Assembly (NCBI RefSeq): GCF_014698755.1
Contig: NZ_JACJTO010000029.1
Location: 1 to 55,866 of the forward strand
Reading direction: 5' to 3'
DNA from: Aphanizomenon flos-aquae FACHB-1287
GTDB lineage: Bacteria > Cyanobacteriota > Cyanobacteriia > Cyanobacteriales > Nostocaceae
Length of the DNA: 55,866 nt
Below the pieces are notes generated by a model, which was given only the letters and a program-made list of their open reading frames with translations, was not told where the DNA came from and ran no database searches. Shown here in pieces: positions 18,336 to 27,897 of this stretch (its first letter is position 1; the number at the start of each line of letters is the position of its first letter). The translations under genes were made by a program, and so were the position numbers.

Positions 18336-18820
18336 TGCTTGCTATACCTCTATCAGTTCGCCCAATTACTGGCTTATAAGAACATAGGCTGAAAATCCCA
18401 GAATTGAAACCTAAAAAATCAAAAACTTTTAGGTGGTCTTTGAATTCGTGGATTAAAGCCCTGTGGGGAATTGAGCCCCAGTGACTTATGATGTTATACT
18501 ATTTGTAACAGGAAAGGTGATTAACCTGTATAAAAAAACAAATGCCTAATGGTTTTTTTGGTTTTTGACACTAGGATTCCAGTTTAAATTGATTTTACCC
18601 CTTTTTTCCTCCTTCTTTCTATATGACTTACACCAACTCTCGCCATCACCAAAAAATTTTTATGGCTAGGTTATACTAGCCATCAACAAACTCTAATTAT
18701 AAATATTTTTACATATAAAGCTTGTTGACTGAAATTTAATACATTATTAATGATAATTATCTACCACAGTATGGGAATACTCAAAAAAAGGCTTCCCTAC
18801 TCTCACCCCATTAATTGCTT
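18336..18820. promoter_or_regulatory. Divergent intergenic region, grpE / pilB
   Basis: About 485 bp without a gene must hold the promoters for grpE-dnaK (leftward) and pilBTC (rightward). I see no CIRCE palindrome (TTAGCACTC-N9-GAGTGCTAA). GGTGGTCTTTGAATTCGTGG and GGGGAATTGAGCCCCAG (18465-18480) give small inverted repeats. Nothing else can be assigned. Confidence 0.45.
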
Positions 18821-20821
18821 ATGACTTATTCATCACCACAACGTCGCAGCACCGCGCTGACCACAAAAACTGAGTTTTCACCTTTTGCTAATAAGCTAGT
18901 TACATCTGGCTATGTCAGTAATGAACAGATGAGACAGGCCATGATTGCCAGCCGTAAGTCTCATAAACCATTAACAGAAGTCTTAGAATCAATTACTAAG
19001 CGAAAATTATCACCTGAGGTTGTCATTGAGTACAAAAAACAACATTTATTTGAACTCAAGATTTTGTACGGTGTTGAGTGCCTTGATCCGGAAATTAACC
19101 AAATTGATACCACAAAGGTGGAGAATTTAATTCAAACCCTGATTCCTGTGGATATATGTCGTCGACATCAATTAGTTCCATTGTTAAGGGATGACCAGCA
19201 AGACCCTCCTTATGTTTTGGTGGCGATGGTTGATCCAGATAATTTAGATGCCTCTGATGATCTAAACCGGATCTTGCGCCGGGAAAGCTTGTCTTTGCAG
19301 CGCAGGGTAATTACTGAGAGAGATTATCAGAAGATCATCAATAAATACTTAAACGAAGAGACTGCCCGTCAAAAACTATTAGAACAGCAAAAGACCTATG
19401 ATGTTAAGGCGGATTTAGACCACTTAGAGACCCTATCCATAGATGAGAGTATTGATGATGATGTTGATTTAGATAATGCAATGAAGGGTGCTGATGATGC
19501 ACCAATCATTAAACTTGTGAATCGGATCTTGTTGAAGGCCTTAAATGATGGTGTTTCAGATATTCATATTGAACCCCAAGAAGAATATCTGAGAGTTCGT
19601 TTCCGTAAAGACGGTATATTACGCGAGGCATTTGAAAATATGCCGAAAAAAATTATCCCAGCAGTGACGGCGCGATTTAAAATTATTTCTAACCTGGACA
19701 TTGCCGAGAGACGTTTACCTCAAGATGGACGTATCCGACGTGTATTTGCCGGACGGAAGGTGGATTTCCGGGTAAATACTCTCCCTAGTCGCTATGGAGA
19801 AAAGGTGGTTCTGCGGATTTTAGATAACTCTTCTACTCAATTGGGCTTAGATAAGTTAATTACTGATCCAGAAACCTTGAGGATTGTTAAAGATATGGTT
19901 AGCAAGCCCTTCGGCTTAATTTTGGTCACAGGACCAACTGGCTCTGGTAAAACCACTTCTTTATATTCCGCACTATCTGAAAAGAATGATCCTGGTATTA
20001 ATATCAGTACCGTAGAAGATCCGATTGAGTACAGTTTACCGGGGATTACTCAAGTACAGGTAATTCGGGAAAAAGGGTTAGATTTCTCCACGGCTTTGCG
20101 GGCTTTTTTGCGTCAAGATCCAGATGTGTTACTGGTGGGGGAAACACGGGATAAGGAAACGGCCAAAACGGCAATTGAAGCCTCTTTAACGGGTCACTTG
20201 GTGTTAACCACCTTACACACTAATGATGCTCCAGGGGCGATCGCTCGCTTAGGAGAAATGGGTATTGAACCTTTTATGATTTCCAGTTCTTTAATTGGGG
20301 TTTTAGCACAACGTCTAGTTCGTCGTGTGTGTTCGGAATGTCGGATTCCCTATGCGCCTACCATTGAAGAATTAGCTCGTTATGGTCTATCAGCCTCCCA
20401 AGAAGGACAGGTGACTTTCTATAAAGCCAATACCATTCCACCAGAGGAAATAACTACCCATAAAGATCTTTGTCCAAAATGTAATGGTATTGGCTACAAG
20501 GGACGTTGTGGGGTTTATGAAGTGATGCGGATTACTGAGGAGTTACAAGTCCTCATTAACAAGGAAGCGCCTACGGAAAGGATTAAAGAAGTGGCTGTGG
20601 AGCAGGGAATGAAAACCTTACTAGCTTACAGTTTGGATTTAGTCCGTCAAGGTGCAACTACCCTAGAGGAGGTGGAACGAGTAACATTTACAGATAATGG
20701 TTTAGAGGCTGAATTAAAAGCCAAACGAAAAAGTGGTCTGACTTGTTTAAATTGTAGTGGAGAATTACAACCGGAATGGTTAGATTGTCCTTACTGTATG
20801 ACACCTCGCTTTCTAGACTAG
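18821..20821 (+). CDS. pilB: PilB, type IV pilus extension ATPase
   Basis: This 666-residue GspE/PilB ATPase powers pilus extension for twitching motility, hormogonium movement and DNA uptake. Domains in order: an MshEN-type N-terminal domain; the ATPase core with DIHIEPQEEYLRVRFRKDG, Walker A GPTGSGKTTS, Asp box and LTGHLVLTTLHTND; a zinc tetracysteine segment (CSEC...CPKC); and an extra C-terminal zinc ribbon (CLNC...CPYC). The ATG at 18821 is preferred over a TTG six bases earlier. It is followed by pilT (63 bp) and pilC. Confidence 0.95.
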   Translation: MTYSSPQRRSTALTTKTEFSPFANKLVTSGYVSNEQMRQAMIASRKSHKPLTEVLESITKRKLSPEVVIEYKKQHLFELKILYGVECLDPEINQIDTTKVENLIQTLIPVDICRRHQLVPLLRDDQQDPPYVLVAMVDPDNLDASDDLNRILRRESLSLQRRVITERDYQKIINKYLNEETARQKLLEQQKTYDVKADLDHLETLSIDESIDDDVDLDNAMKGADDAPIIKLVNRILLKALNDGVSDIHIEPQEEYLRVRFRKDGILREAFENMPKKIIPAVTARFKIISNLDIAERRLPQDGRIRRVFAGRKVDFRVNTLPSRYGEKVVLRILDNSSTQLGLDKLITDPETLRIVKDMVSKPFGLILVTGPTGSGKTTSLYSALSEKNDPGINISTVEDPIEYSLPGITQVQVIREKGLDFSTALRAFLRQDPDVLLVGETRDKETAKTAIEASLTGHLVLTTLHTNDAPGAIARLGEMGIEPFMISSSLIGVLAQRLVRRVCSECRIPYAPTIEELARYGLSASQEGQVTFYKANTIPPEEITTHKDLCPKCNGIGYKGRCGVYEVMRITEELQVLINKEAPTERIKEVAVEQGMKTLLAYSLDLVRQGATTLEEVERVTFTDNGLEAELKAKRKSGLTCLNCSGELQPEWLDCPYCMTPRFLD

Positions 20822-20884
20822 TCAAGGATTTTGAGTTGAGAATTTTAAGTTTTTCATTGTTAATTAATTGGGGGGAATCAGACT

Positions 20885-21985
20885 ATGGAAATGATGATTG
20901 AAGACTTAATGGAGCAATTGATTGATAAGGGTGGTTCGGATTTACACCTATCCGCTGGCTTGCCTCCCTATTTTCGGATTAGTGGACATCTGACACCCAT
21001 TGGTGAACATATATTGACTGTTGATGAGTGTCAAAGACTAATTTTTAGTATGCTCAATGGTAGTCAGCGCAAAATCTTGGAGCAAACATGGGAATTAGAT
21101 TGTTCTTACGGTGTGAAGGGATTAGCTCGCTTTCGGGTCAATGTCTATAAAGAACGTGGTGCTTATGCGGCTTGTTTACGAGCATTAAGTTCTAAAATTC
21201 CTAACTTTGAAAAATTAGGTTTGCCAGATATAGTCCGAGAAATGACGGAAAAACCAAGAGGACTAATTTTAGTAACCGGTCCAACTGGTTCTGGTAAAAC
21301 TACTACCCTAGCAGCAATGATTGATTTAATTAACCGGACTAGGGCGGAACATATCTTAACAGTTGAAGACCCCGTGGAATTTGTTTATGAACCAATTAAA
21401 AGTCTAGTTCACCAACGTCAATTAGGAGAAGATACGAAGAGTTTTGCTAATGCTTTAAAAGCAGCTTTACGAGAAGATCCTAATATTATTCTAGTAGGGG
21501 AAATGCGGGATTTAGAAACTATTTCCTTGGCGATTTCCGCAGCAGAAACAGGTCACTTGGTATTTGGTACACTACATACAAGTTCTGCGGCACAAACTGT
21601 TGACCGGATGATTGATGTTTTCCCAGCAGAAAGACAAACTCAAGTGCGGGTACAGTTATCTAACTCTCTAGTAGCGGTTTTTAGTCAAACTTTAGTACCT
21701 AAGAAAAATCCTAAACCAGGTGAATATGGTCGGATAATGGCTCAAGAAATTATGATTATCACTCCCGCTATTTCTAACTTGATTCGGGAAGGAAAGACAG
21801 CACAAATTTACTCAGCTATTCAGACTGGTGGCAAAGTGGGAATGCAAACTTTAGAAAAAGTTTTAGCGGATTTGTATAAAGCTGGAGCTATTTCTTTTGA
21901 ATCAGCAATATCTAAAACCTCAAAACCAGATGAAGTACAGCGTCTAATTGGTGGGATAGCTCCAACGACGGTTAAAGTACGTTAA
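20885..21985 (+). CDS. pilT: PilT, type IV pilus retraction ATPase
   Basis: This 366-residue PilT has the N-terminal GGSDLHLSAGLPPYFRI, Walker A GPTGSGKTTT, Asp box VEDPVEF, Walker B NIILVGEMRD, the His box ETGHLVFGTLHTSSA, and the PilT-specific AIRNLIRE-type motif seen here as AISNLIREGK near the C-terminus. It drives pilus retraction. GGGGG lies about 11 bases before the ATG. It is the middle gene of pilB-pilT-pilC. Confidence 0.96.
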   Translation: MEMMIEDLMEQLIDKGGSDLHLSAGLPPYFRISGHLTPIGEHILTVDECQRLIFSMLNGSQRKILEQTWELDCSYGVKGLARFRVNVYKERGAYAACLRALSSKIPNFEKLGLPDIVREMTEKPRGLILVTGPTGSGKTTTLAAMIDLINRTRAEHILTVEDPVEFVYEPIKSLVHQRQLGEDTKSFANALKAALREDPNIILVGEMRDLETISLAISAAETGHLVFGTLHTSSAAQTVDRMIDVFPAERQTQVRVQLSNSLVAVFSQTLVPKKNPKPGEYGRIMAQEIMIITPAISNLIREGKTAQIYSAIQTGGKVGMQTLEKVLADLYKAGAISFESAISKTSKPDEVQRLIGGIAPTTVKVR

Positions 21986-22061
21986 ATGAAATAGGGAACA
22001 GGGAACAGGGGAAATATTTACCAATCATCAATTACCAATATCAAAATTTTAAATTAATATT

Positions 22062-23285
22062 ATGCCTACCTATGTCGCTCGTATTCGTGACTCTCAAGGA
22101 ACATCCAAAACTAAAAAAGTTACCGCAGCCTCCTTAACTGAAGCTCGCAGTAATATCAGAAATCAGGGTTTTGCAATTCAAGATATCAAAGAATCTCAAA
22201 GTCTGGCTTCCCGATTTGATCTAGAAAAAATTCAAAATTCTTTTGTCAAGGTTTCTATTAAGGATAAAGCCGTTTTTTCTCGGCAATTTGCTGCTTTGGT
22301 AAATGCCGGAGTAGCTATAGTTAGAAGTTTGGGTTTGCTATCTGAACAGTCTGGTAATCCTAAACTTAAAGCGGCCTTGACAGAAATTAGTGCTGATGTC
22401 CAAACTGGAGTTAGTCTTTCCGATGCTATGCGTAAACATCCCGATTGTTTTGATGGTTTGTATGTAAGTATGATCCAAGCGGGGGAAATTGGGGGCGTGT
22501 TAGATGAGGTTTTAAATCGTCTAGCTAAATTATTAGAAGATGTATCACGATTGCAGAACCAAATTAAATCGGCTCTATCTTATCCAGTAGTAGTAGGTTT
22601 TTTGGCAACTGCTATTTTTCTAGGGATGACAATTTTTTTAATTCCAATTTTTGCAAATATTTTCAAAGATATAGGTGTAGAATTACCAGCACTTACACAA
22701 TTTTTGATGACTTGTAGTGAAGTATTACGAAGTTATTGGTCTTTATTGATTATCGCCATTTTGTTTGCATTATCTTTTGCCTATCAGCAGTATTATAAAA
22801 CCCCTTTTGGTAAGTTAAATATTGATGGTCTTTCTCTAAAAGTTCCTTTGTTTGGTGATTTGATTCAAAAATCTTCCATTGCAAGATTTAGTAGAACTTT
22901 TGGTTCATTAACTCGTTCTGGAGTCCCGATTTTAACCTGCTTAGAAATTGTGCGGGATACATCAGGAAACCAGGTTATTGCTAATGCCATTGACGCTGCT
23001 CGTGAAGAGGTTCAACAGGGAGGGATGATTAGTGTTGCTTTACTAAAAGAAAATGTTTTTCCGATGATGGCAATTCAGATGATGAGTATTGGTGAAGAAA
23101 CGGGACAACTAGATGGAATGTTGATGAAAGTTGCCGATTTCTACGAAGATGAAGTAGAACAGGCAGTTAAGGCGCTCACCAGCATTTTAGAACCGGTGAT
23201 GATTGTGGTACTGGGGGGAATGGTGGGGACGATTTTACTGGCTATGTATTTGCCAATGTTCAAAGTATTTGAAAAGCTGGGTTAA
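22062..23285 (+). CDS. pilC: PilC, type IV pilus inner-membrane platform protein
   Basis: This 407-residue GspF/PilC family protein has two T2SSF domains. The first carries FSRQFAALVNAGVAIVRSL and the second FSRTFGSLTRSGVPILTCLE. There are three hydrophobic segments at about 170-200, 220-240 and 375-395 (MIVVLGGMVGTILLAMYLPM). It is the membrane platform turned by PilB and PilT. The N-terminal RDSQGTSKTKKVTAASLTEA is typical. It ends the pilBTC operon. Confidence 0.95.
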   Translation: MPTYVARIRDSQGTSKTKKVTAASLTEARSNIRNQGFAIQDIKESQSLASRFDLEKIQNSFVKVSIKDKAVFSRQFAALVNAGVAIVRSLGLLSEQSGNPKLKAALTEISADVQTGVSLSDAMRKHPDCFDGLYVSMIQAGEIGGVLDEVLNRLAKLLEDVSRLQNQIKSALSYPVVVGFLATAIFLGMTIFLIPIFANIFKDIGVELPALTQFLMTCSEVLRSYWSLLIIAILFALSFAYQQYYKTPFGKLNIDGLSLKVPLFGDLIQKSSIARFSRTFGSLTRSGVPILTCLEIVRDTSGNQVIANAIDAAREEVQQGGMISVALLKENVFPMMAIQMMSIGEETGQLDGMLMKVADFYEDEVEQAVKALTSILEPVMIVVLGGMVGTILLAMYLPMFKVFEKLG

Positions 23286-23346
23286 GAAAAGGTTTTAAAA
23301 TCAAAAGGGTTGAGCTTTGTGACCCTTTACCCTTACTTAATCTCCT

Positions 23347-23470
23347 TTAAATACTATCAGGATCTACACCCAAAGCCTTTAATCTTTCCGCTAATAATTG
23401 AGCGCGTTCATCACCAGTCGCTAAAATTGTACCATCTTCGTAACACCAACGCAACCAAGAACTATGTCTA
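23347..23470 (-). pseudogene. C-terminal remnant of a Uma2-family nuclease gene
   Basis: The last 40 codons read SSWLRWCYEDGTILATGDERA and then AERLKALGVDPDSI. They match the usual ending of Uma2 (PD-(D/E)XK) proteins: WLRW...DG.L..T..ERA..., AE.LRALGIDP. The upstream part of the open frame runs into unrelated DNA and the MITE at 23612, so the catalytic core is gone. Only the tail is recognisable. Confidence 0.6.
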
Positions 23471-23611
23471 CCTTCAATATTTGTTGAGCTTTTGTGCAGC
23501 CCAATCTTTAAATTATGAAAACTTCCGTTAGATTTACTAATGACTGTTCCTACTGAAAATATTTTAATACAAAATATAGATCCCCGAATTATTAAATACG
23601 TCGAGGATCTC

Positions 23612-23723
23612 TTACAGCGTTTTCCGCTGAACATGAGGTACAAAGTTGAATTATCAAACTCTTGTGGTGCGGGCCTCTTGCCCGCTAGATATGTACCTCA
23701 TAACACCGGGAAGTGGTGTATAA
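23612..23723 (+). repeat. MITE-like palindromic repeat, copy C
   Basis: Begins TTACAGCGTTTTCCGC and ends GGGAAGTGGTGTATAA, with interior GAGGTACAAAGTTGAATTAT, GCGGGCCTCTTGCCCGC and ATGTACCTCATAACACC. It is inserted between the Uma2 remnant and the 3' end of ilvD. Confidence 0.85.
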
Positions 23724-23730
23724 TTACTAA

Positions 23731-25422
23731 TTAGTAAGTAAATAAATCCAAATCTGTCACTGCACCCACACTACTAGATGATACCAGTTTGGCATATTTT
23801 GCCAGTACCCCTTTAGTATATCGGGGTGGAAGTGGTTGCCAATTTGCGCGACGAATCCCTAATTCTGCTTCGGATACATTCAGTTGCAACAAACGTCCCT
23901 TAGCATCAATAGTAATGCTATCACCTTCTACTACTAAAGCTATATTACCACCTACAGCCGCTTCTGGGGCAACATGACCGACCACCATACCGTAAGTACC
24001 ACCAGAAAACCGTCCGTCGGTAATTAATCCTACAGAGTCACCTAACCCAGCCCCAATAATGGCCGAAGTCGGGGCCAGCATTTCTCTCATACCCGGTCCC
24101 CCCTTTGGTCCTTCATAGCGGATAACAATCACATCCCCGGCTTTGATATTTCCAGCTAAAATAGCATCTAAACAGGATTCTTCTGATTCAAATACTCTTG
24201 CCGGTCCTGTAATCACAGGTTTTTTAACTCCGGTAATTTTTGCTACTGCCCCTTCCGTGGCTAGGTTGCCCTTGAGAATAGCTAAGTGTCCTTGAGCATA
24301 CATCGGATTATTCCAGGGACGAATTACGTCTTGGTCTGTCCGTGGTTCTGCGGGGATGTCGGCTAAAACTTCGGCGACGGTTTGCCCGGAAATTGTCATA
24401 CAATCCCCATGGAGTAAATCACGCGCTAATAGCATTTTCATGACTTGGGGAATACCGCCAGCTTTGTGTAAATCCGTGGCCACATATCTACCACTAGGTT
24501 TTAAATCACACAAAACGGGAACACGTCCGCGAATGGTTTCAAAGTCGTCTATTATTAATTCTACACCAGCAGCGCGGGCGATCGCTAGAAAATGTAATAC
24601 TGCATTAGTAGAACCACCCACAGCCATAATAATGGAAATGGCGTTTTCTATAGATTTGCGGGTGATAATTTGTCGGGGTAATATCTGCTTGCGAATGGCT
24701 TCGACAAGGACAACGGCTGATTGTTCGGTGCTGTCGGCTTTTTCTGGGTCTTCAGCAGCCATTGTGGAGGAGTAGGGTAAACTCATGCCCATTGCTTCAA
24801 ATGCTGAGGACATGGTATTAGCCGTAAACATCCCTCCACATGAACCTGCACCTGGGCAAGCACCCCGTTCAACTGCTAACAGTTCATTTTCGTCAATTTT
24901 TCCCGCGCTGTACTGGCCAACAGCTTCAAAGGAACTAACAACAGTTAAATCTTTACCGTCATAATGTCCGGGTTTGATTGTGCCACCATAAACAAAGATA
25001 GCAGGGATATTCATCCGCGCCATAGCTAACATTGCCCCTGGCATATTTTTATCACAACCACCAATGGCTAATACACCGTCCATACTTTGCCCTGTACAGA
25101 CTGTTTCAATGGAATCAGCAATTACTTCCCGTGATACTAGGGAGCATTTCATGCCTTCTGTTCCCATGGAAATACCGTCACTAATGGTAATTGTCCCGAA
25201 AACTTGGGGCATGGCACCAGCGGTTTTAATCGCACTTTGCGCCTTTTGTGCCAGTTCGTTAATTCCCATGTTACAAGGGGTAATGGTGCTGTAAGCATTG
25301 GCTACACCAACAATGGCTTTGTTGAAATCTGCATCTTCAAAACCTACAGCCCTTAGCATAGCACGATTGGGCGATCGCTGTACCCCTTGTGTGATAGCTT
25401 TACTCTTAAAATTGTCTGACAT
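23731..25422 (-). CDS. ilvD: IlvD, dihydroxy-acid dehydratase
   Basis: This 563-residue enzyme dehydrates 2,3-dihydroxy-isovalerate and 2,3-dihydroxy-methylvalerate in valine, leucine and isoleucine synthesis. Fe-S cysteine motifs are visible: [11 protein letters not shown] and [18 protein letters not shown]. The C-terminal [15 protein letters not shown] and [21 protein letters not shown] are also diagnostic. The length is normal. The start MSDNFKSKA was chosen because HIP1-containing upstream sequence adds nothing conserved. It is monocistronic in this window. Confidence 0.96.
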   Translation of the reverse strand: MSDNFKSKAITQGVQRSPNRAMLRAVGFEDADFNKAIVGVANAYSTITPCNMGINELAQKAQSAIKTAGAMPQVFGTITISDGISMGTEGMKCSLVSREVIADSIETVCTGQSMDGVLAIGGCDKNMPGAMLAMARMNIPAIFVYGGTIKPGHYDGKDLTVVSSFEAVGQYSAGKIDENELLAVERGACPGAGSCGGMFTANTMSSAFEAMGMSLPYSSTMAAEDPEKADSTEQSAVVLVEAIRKQILPRQIITRKSIENAISIIMAVGGSTNAVLHFLAIARAAGVELIIDDFETIRGRVPVLCDLKPSGRYVATDLHKAGGIPQVMKMLLARDLLHGDCMTISGQTVAEVLADIPAEPRTDQDVIRPWNNPMYAQGHLAILKGNLATEGAVAKITGVKKPVITGPARVFESEESCLDAILAGNIKAGDVIVIRYEGPKGGPGMREMLAPTSAIIGAGLGDSVGLITDGRFSGGTYGMVVGHVAPEAAVGGNIALVVEGDSITIDAKGRLLQLNVSEAELGIRRANWQPLPPRYTKGVLAKYAKLVSSSSVGAVTDLDLFTY

Positions 25423-25553
25423 CTATTTTTTCCCTTGTTTACGATTATTTATGAGTATTCCTTGTACTAAATTTAATCAGATTTCTAGAATAATTAACCG
25501 CAGATGAACGCAGATGAACGCAGATAGAAAATCATGATTGAATGGGCTTGAGA

Positions 25554-26324
25554 TTAGAAGGGTAGAAACTGTAATAGGACTGAACCTAAACTTCCCACAA
25601 AATCCATAAAGCTAGGTTTACCCGTATTCACTGTTTCGGTATAGGGTGTTTTTAATTCTATAATGAAAGCTTGCGCTGTTTTCAGTCCTTCGGCATTTTT
25701 GGTTTTTTCAAATAATTCTGCTGCCTTTTGAGCATCTTTTAAGGCATTATTTCTGTCTAAACTTTGATAACTAGCGACACCACGGGCTAAATATGCCCCT
25801 GCATAGTCTGGTTGTAGGGCAATAGCTCGACTAAAATAATCAATAGCTGGGTTCAGATTCCCCTTTTCTGCGGCCGCTACACCCCAAGCATAAAAATCTT
25901 CTGATTTGGCAATTTGTGAAGGTATTCCGACTGCACCTTGAAAATTTGTCCCTGTAATATTAGCACCTTTTAATTCAGCATTCATTAAAAAGGTATTTCT
26001 TAAATCAGCACCTGTTAAATTTGCCCCACTAAGTTTAGCTTCACTTAAATTTACACCAAATAAACTTGCACCGCTTAAATTTGCCCCCCGTAAATCAGCA
26101 CCAGCTAAATTTGCTCGACTTAAATTTGCCCCTACAAGATTAGCACCGCTTAAATTAGCCCCAGATAAGTCAGCCATTACCAACCCAGCATTACTGAGAA
26201 GACATTTTGGGCATTGTTTACTTGCTAATAACTGTCTAATATCTTCATAATTTCCAGCTTGGACTGTACTTGATAAGTTGAATGTGAGTAACAATACAGA
26301 TGTCAGCAAAATTGTACTGTTCAT
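25554..26324 (-). CDS. Exported pentapeptide-repeat protein with TPR tail
   Basis: This 256-residue protein starts with a signal peptide (hydrophobic TILLTSVLLLTFNLSS, cleavage near VQA). Residues 25-55 contain a CPKC pair (LLASKQCPKCLLSNAGL). Residues about 50-125 form some fifteen A(D/N)LSGANL pentapeptides, a right-handed quadrilateral beta helix. Residues 145-220 form TPR-like helices (AWGVAAAEKGNLNPAIDYFSRAIALQPDYAGAY). It is likely periplasmic or lumenal. The function is unknown; cyanobacteria have many such scaffolding proteins. Confidence 0.85.
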   Translation of the reverse strand: MNSTILLTSVLLLTFNLSSTVQAGNYEDIRQLLASKQCPKCLLSNAGLVMADLSGANLSGANLVGANLSRANLAGADLRGANLSGASLFGVNLSEAKLSGANLTGADLRNTFLMNAELKGANITGTNFQGAVGIPSQIAKSEDFYAWGVAAAEKGNLNPAIDYFSRAIALQPDYAGAYLARGVASYQSLDRNNALKDAQKAAELFEKTKNAEGLKTAQAFIIELKTPYTETVNTGKPSFMDFVGSLGSVLLQFLPF

Positions 26325-26439
26325 AATTTATATTTTTCACTCAAGTTTCTAGTTTAGTGTAGTGATTGGTAATTGGTAATTGTCAACTTTAGTTTAAAAA
26401 TCTATATTTAGGAAAGGCATAATTTCGGAAATTTAGAAA

Positions 26440-27204
26440 ATGTTATACTCTGCGAAAATGTTTAGAATTTTGACTCAGTTCCGTAATTTGGCAACTATTA
26501 GCTTAATCTGCTTGATATTAGGCTGGTCACTTCCTGCCCAAGCTGATGTTAAAATTGATCCCCAACTAGAACAACAGGTTTTAGAAATTATTCGCAAACA
26601 CCCAGAAATCATTCTTGATTCTGTAGAAACATACCAGGAGAGACAGCAACAGAAATTACAACAATCACGACAAGAATTTATCAATAATTTTCAAGCAAAT
26701 CCTCAAGCTATTATTGATGATTCTCCCACAATTGGTGCAAATAAATCAAAAACTGTATTGATAGAATTCTCGGATTTTGAATGTCCCTATTGTGCGGAAG
26801 CTAATAAAACTCTTAAAGGTTTACTAGCCAAATATCCTGGTAAATTCACCTTAGTTTATAAACACTTTCCCCTTTATCAAATTCATGATCAAGCCTTACC
26901 TGCAGCTACAGCCGCATGGGCAGCACATCAACAAGGTAAGTTTTGGGAATATCATAATACCTTGTTTGCCAATCAAAAACAACTGGGTGAGACTTTATAT
27001 TTAGATACGGCTAAAAAGCTAAAGTTAAATCTCACAAAATTCAATAGTGATCGCAAATTAGCTAATAATTCCATTGGCAAAGACCTATTATTAGCACAAA
27101 AATTAGGACTAGGGGGAACACCTTCTTTTATCATTACCAGTCCGAATTTTTCTGGGCCTGTGAAGTTAACAGATATTGAAAAAATATTGCAGGGTAAACA
27201 ATAA
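26440..27204 (+). CDS. Exported DsbA/thioredoxin-like disulfide oxidoreductase
   Basis: This 254-residue protein has a signal peptide (ISLICLILGWSLPAQA), a helical pro-region (residues 35-85) and a DsbA/DSBA-like thioredoxin domain with active site CPYC in IEFSDFECPYCAEA, then FTLVYKHFPLY and, near the end, the cis-Pro region GLGGTPSFIIT. It should form or isomerise disulfides in the periplasm or thylakoid lumen. A second in-frame ATG at 26458 would give a more compact signal peptide and may be the true start. Confidence 0.88.
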   Translation: MLYSAKMFRILTQFRNLATISLICLILGWSLPAQADVKIDPQLEQQVLEIIRKHPEIILDSVETYQERQQQKLQQSRQEFINNFQANPQAIIDDSPTIGANKSKTVLIEFSDFECPYCAEANKTLKGLLAKYPGKFTLVYKHFPLYQIHDQALPAATAAWAAHQQGKFWEYHNTLFANQKQLGETLYLDTAKKLKLNLTKFNSDRKLANNSIGKDLLLAQKLGLGGTPSFIITSPNFSGPVKLTDIEKILQGKQ

Positions 27205-27325
27205 TTTGATAATTGGGCTAATTTATACCAATTTTATCATTATTGCCAATAAATCTGCCTCTTTAGATAGAGGTGGCACGTACTGATTAACTGTTCTAAT
27301 TGCAATAAGTGTAAGGAGTAGTCTT

Positions 27326-27481
27326 ATGGGAAGTGATGAGTATAACTTTTCACTTCTCAATTCCTATTTTGAGAACATCCTCAAATCACAAAAAGTTAAA
27401 TTGAGTATAGTTGTTCCCAGGACTAGCCCAGGAACGAGAGCAGCCTCTGAAATTGGTAATCAAACTAAATTTGACCGCTAA
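27326..27481 (+). CDS. Possible 51-residue small protein
   Basis: The ATG at 27326 is preceded 8 bases upstream by a good Shine-Dalgarno (AAGGAG). It opens a 51-codon frame starting MGSDEYNFSLLNSYFENILK and ending at TAA 27479-27481, overlapping the 3' end of the convergent DUF1816 gene by 17 bp. I do not recognise the protein. The ribosome site is the only support and the frame may be chance. Confidence 0.25.
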   Translation: MGSDEYNFSLLNSYFENILKSQKVKLSIVVPRTSPGTRAASEIGNQTKFDR

Positions 27482-27767
27482 AGACAGGCTTTACTTTACG
27501 GTCAATCCATTCCCCCAAGTCTTCAGCAATTGTTAAAACATTGGGTTTACAGCGTTTGACATTCACTATAATTCCCTGAGCTCCTTCAATTTCCAAATCT
27601 TCTATATAGCCATTGCTGGCCTCACTTGCTTCTGCAGAACTCAGAAACGGACCGAAGTAGTATGTACAACTGGGGTTTTGTGTAATAACTTCTACCCACC
27701 AAGCAAGTCCGAGTCCATTGAATATATTAATTAACCCCTCTTGGAAGTTATTCAAAATCGCTTTCAT
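27465..27767 (-). CDS. DUF1816 protein
   Basis: This 100-residue protein has the DUF1816 pattern: AWWVEVITQNPSCTYYFGPF, then a segment rich in Ala/Ser (SSAEASEASNGYIEDLE) and ANKVKRCKP-like basic VNVKRCKPNVLTI. The family is cyanobacterial and distantly related to CpcD-type phycobilisome linker domains. It is often single-domain and of unknown role. It is flanked by non-coding DNA on both sides. Confidence 0.8.
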   Translation of the reverse strand: MKAILNNFQEGLINIFNGLGLAWWVEVITQNPSCTYYFGPFLSSAEASEASNGYIEDLEIEGAQGIIVNVKRCKPNVLTIAEDLGEWIDRKVKPVFSGQI

Positions 27768-27897
27768 GGTTTTCTTCGATTTATAAACGTGTAACTGGTT
27801 GTGTGCAAAGAGATTAGAGATTTATTGTCTTTCACATTGTTTTGTTTATGGTTACTAATTTCGTAGATTTTTATTTTCCACGAAATCAGCCTTTGTA

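Noticed and set aside
18336-18820. Possible CIRCE element for grpE-dnaK
   Set aside because: The nine-base inverted repeat typical of CIRCE is not present.
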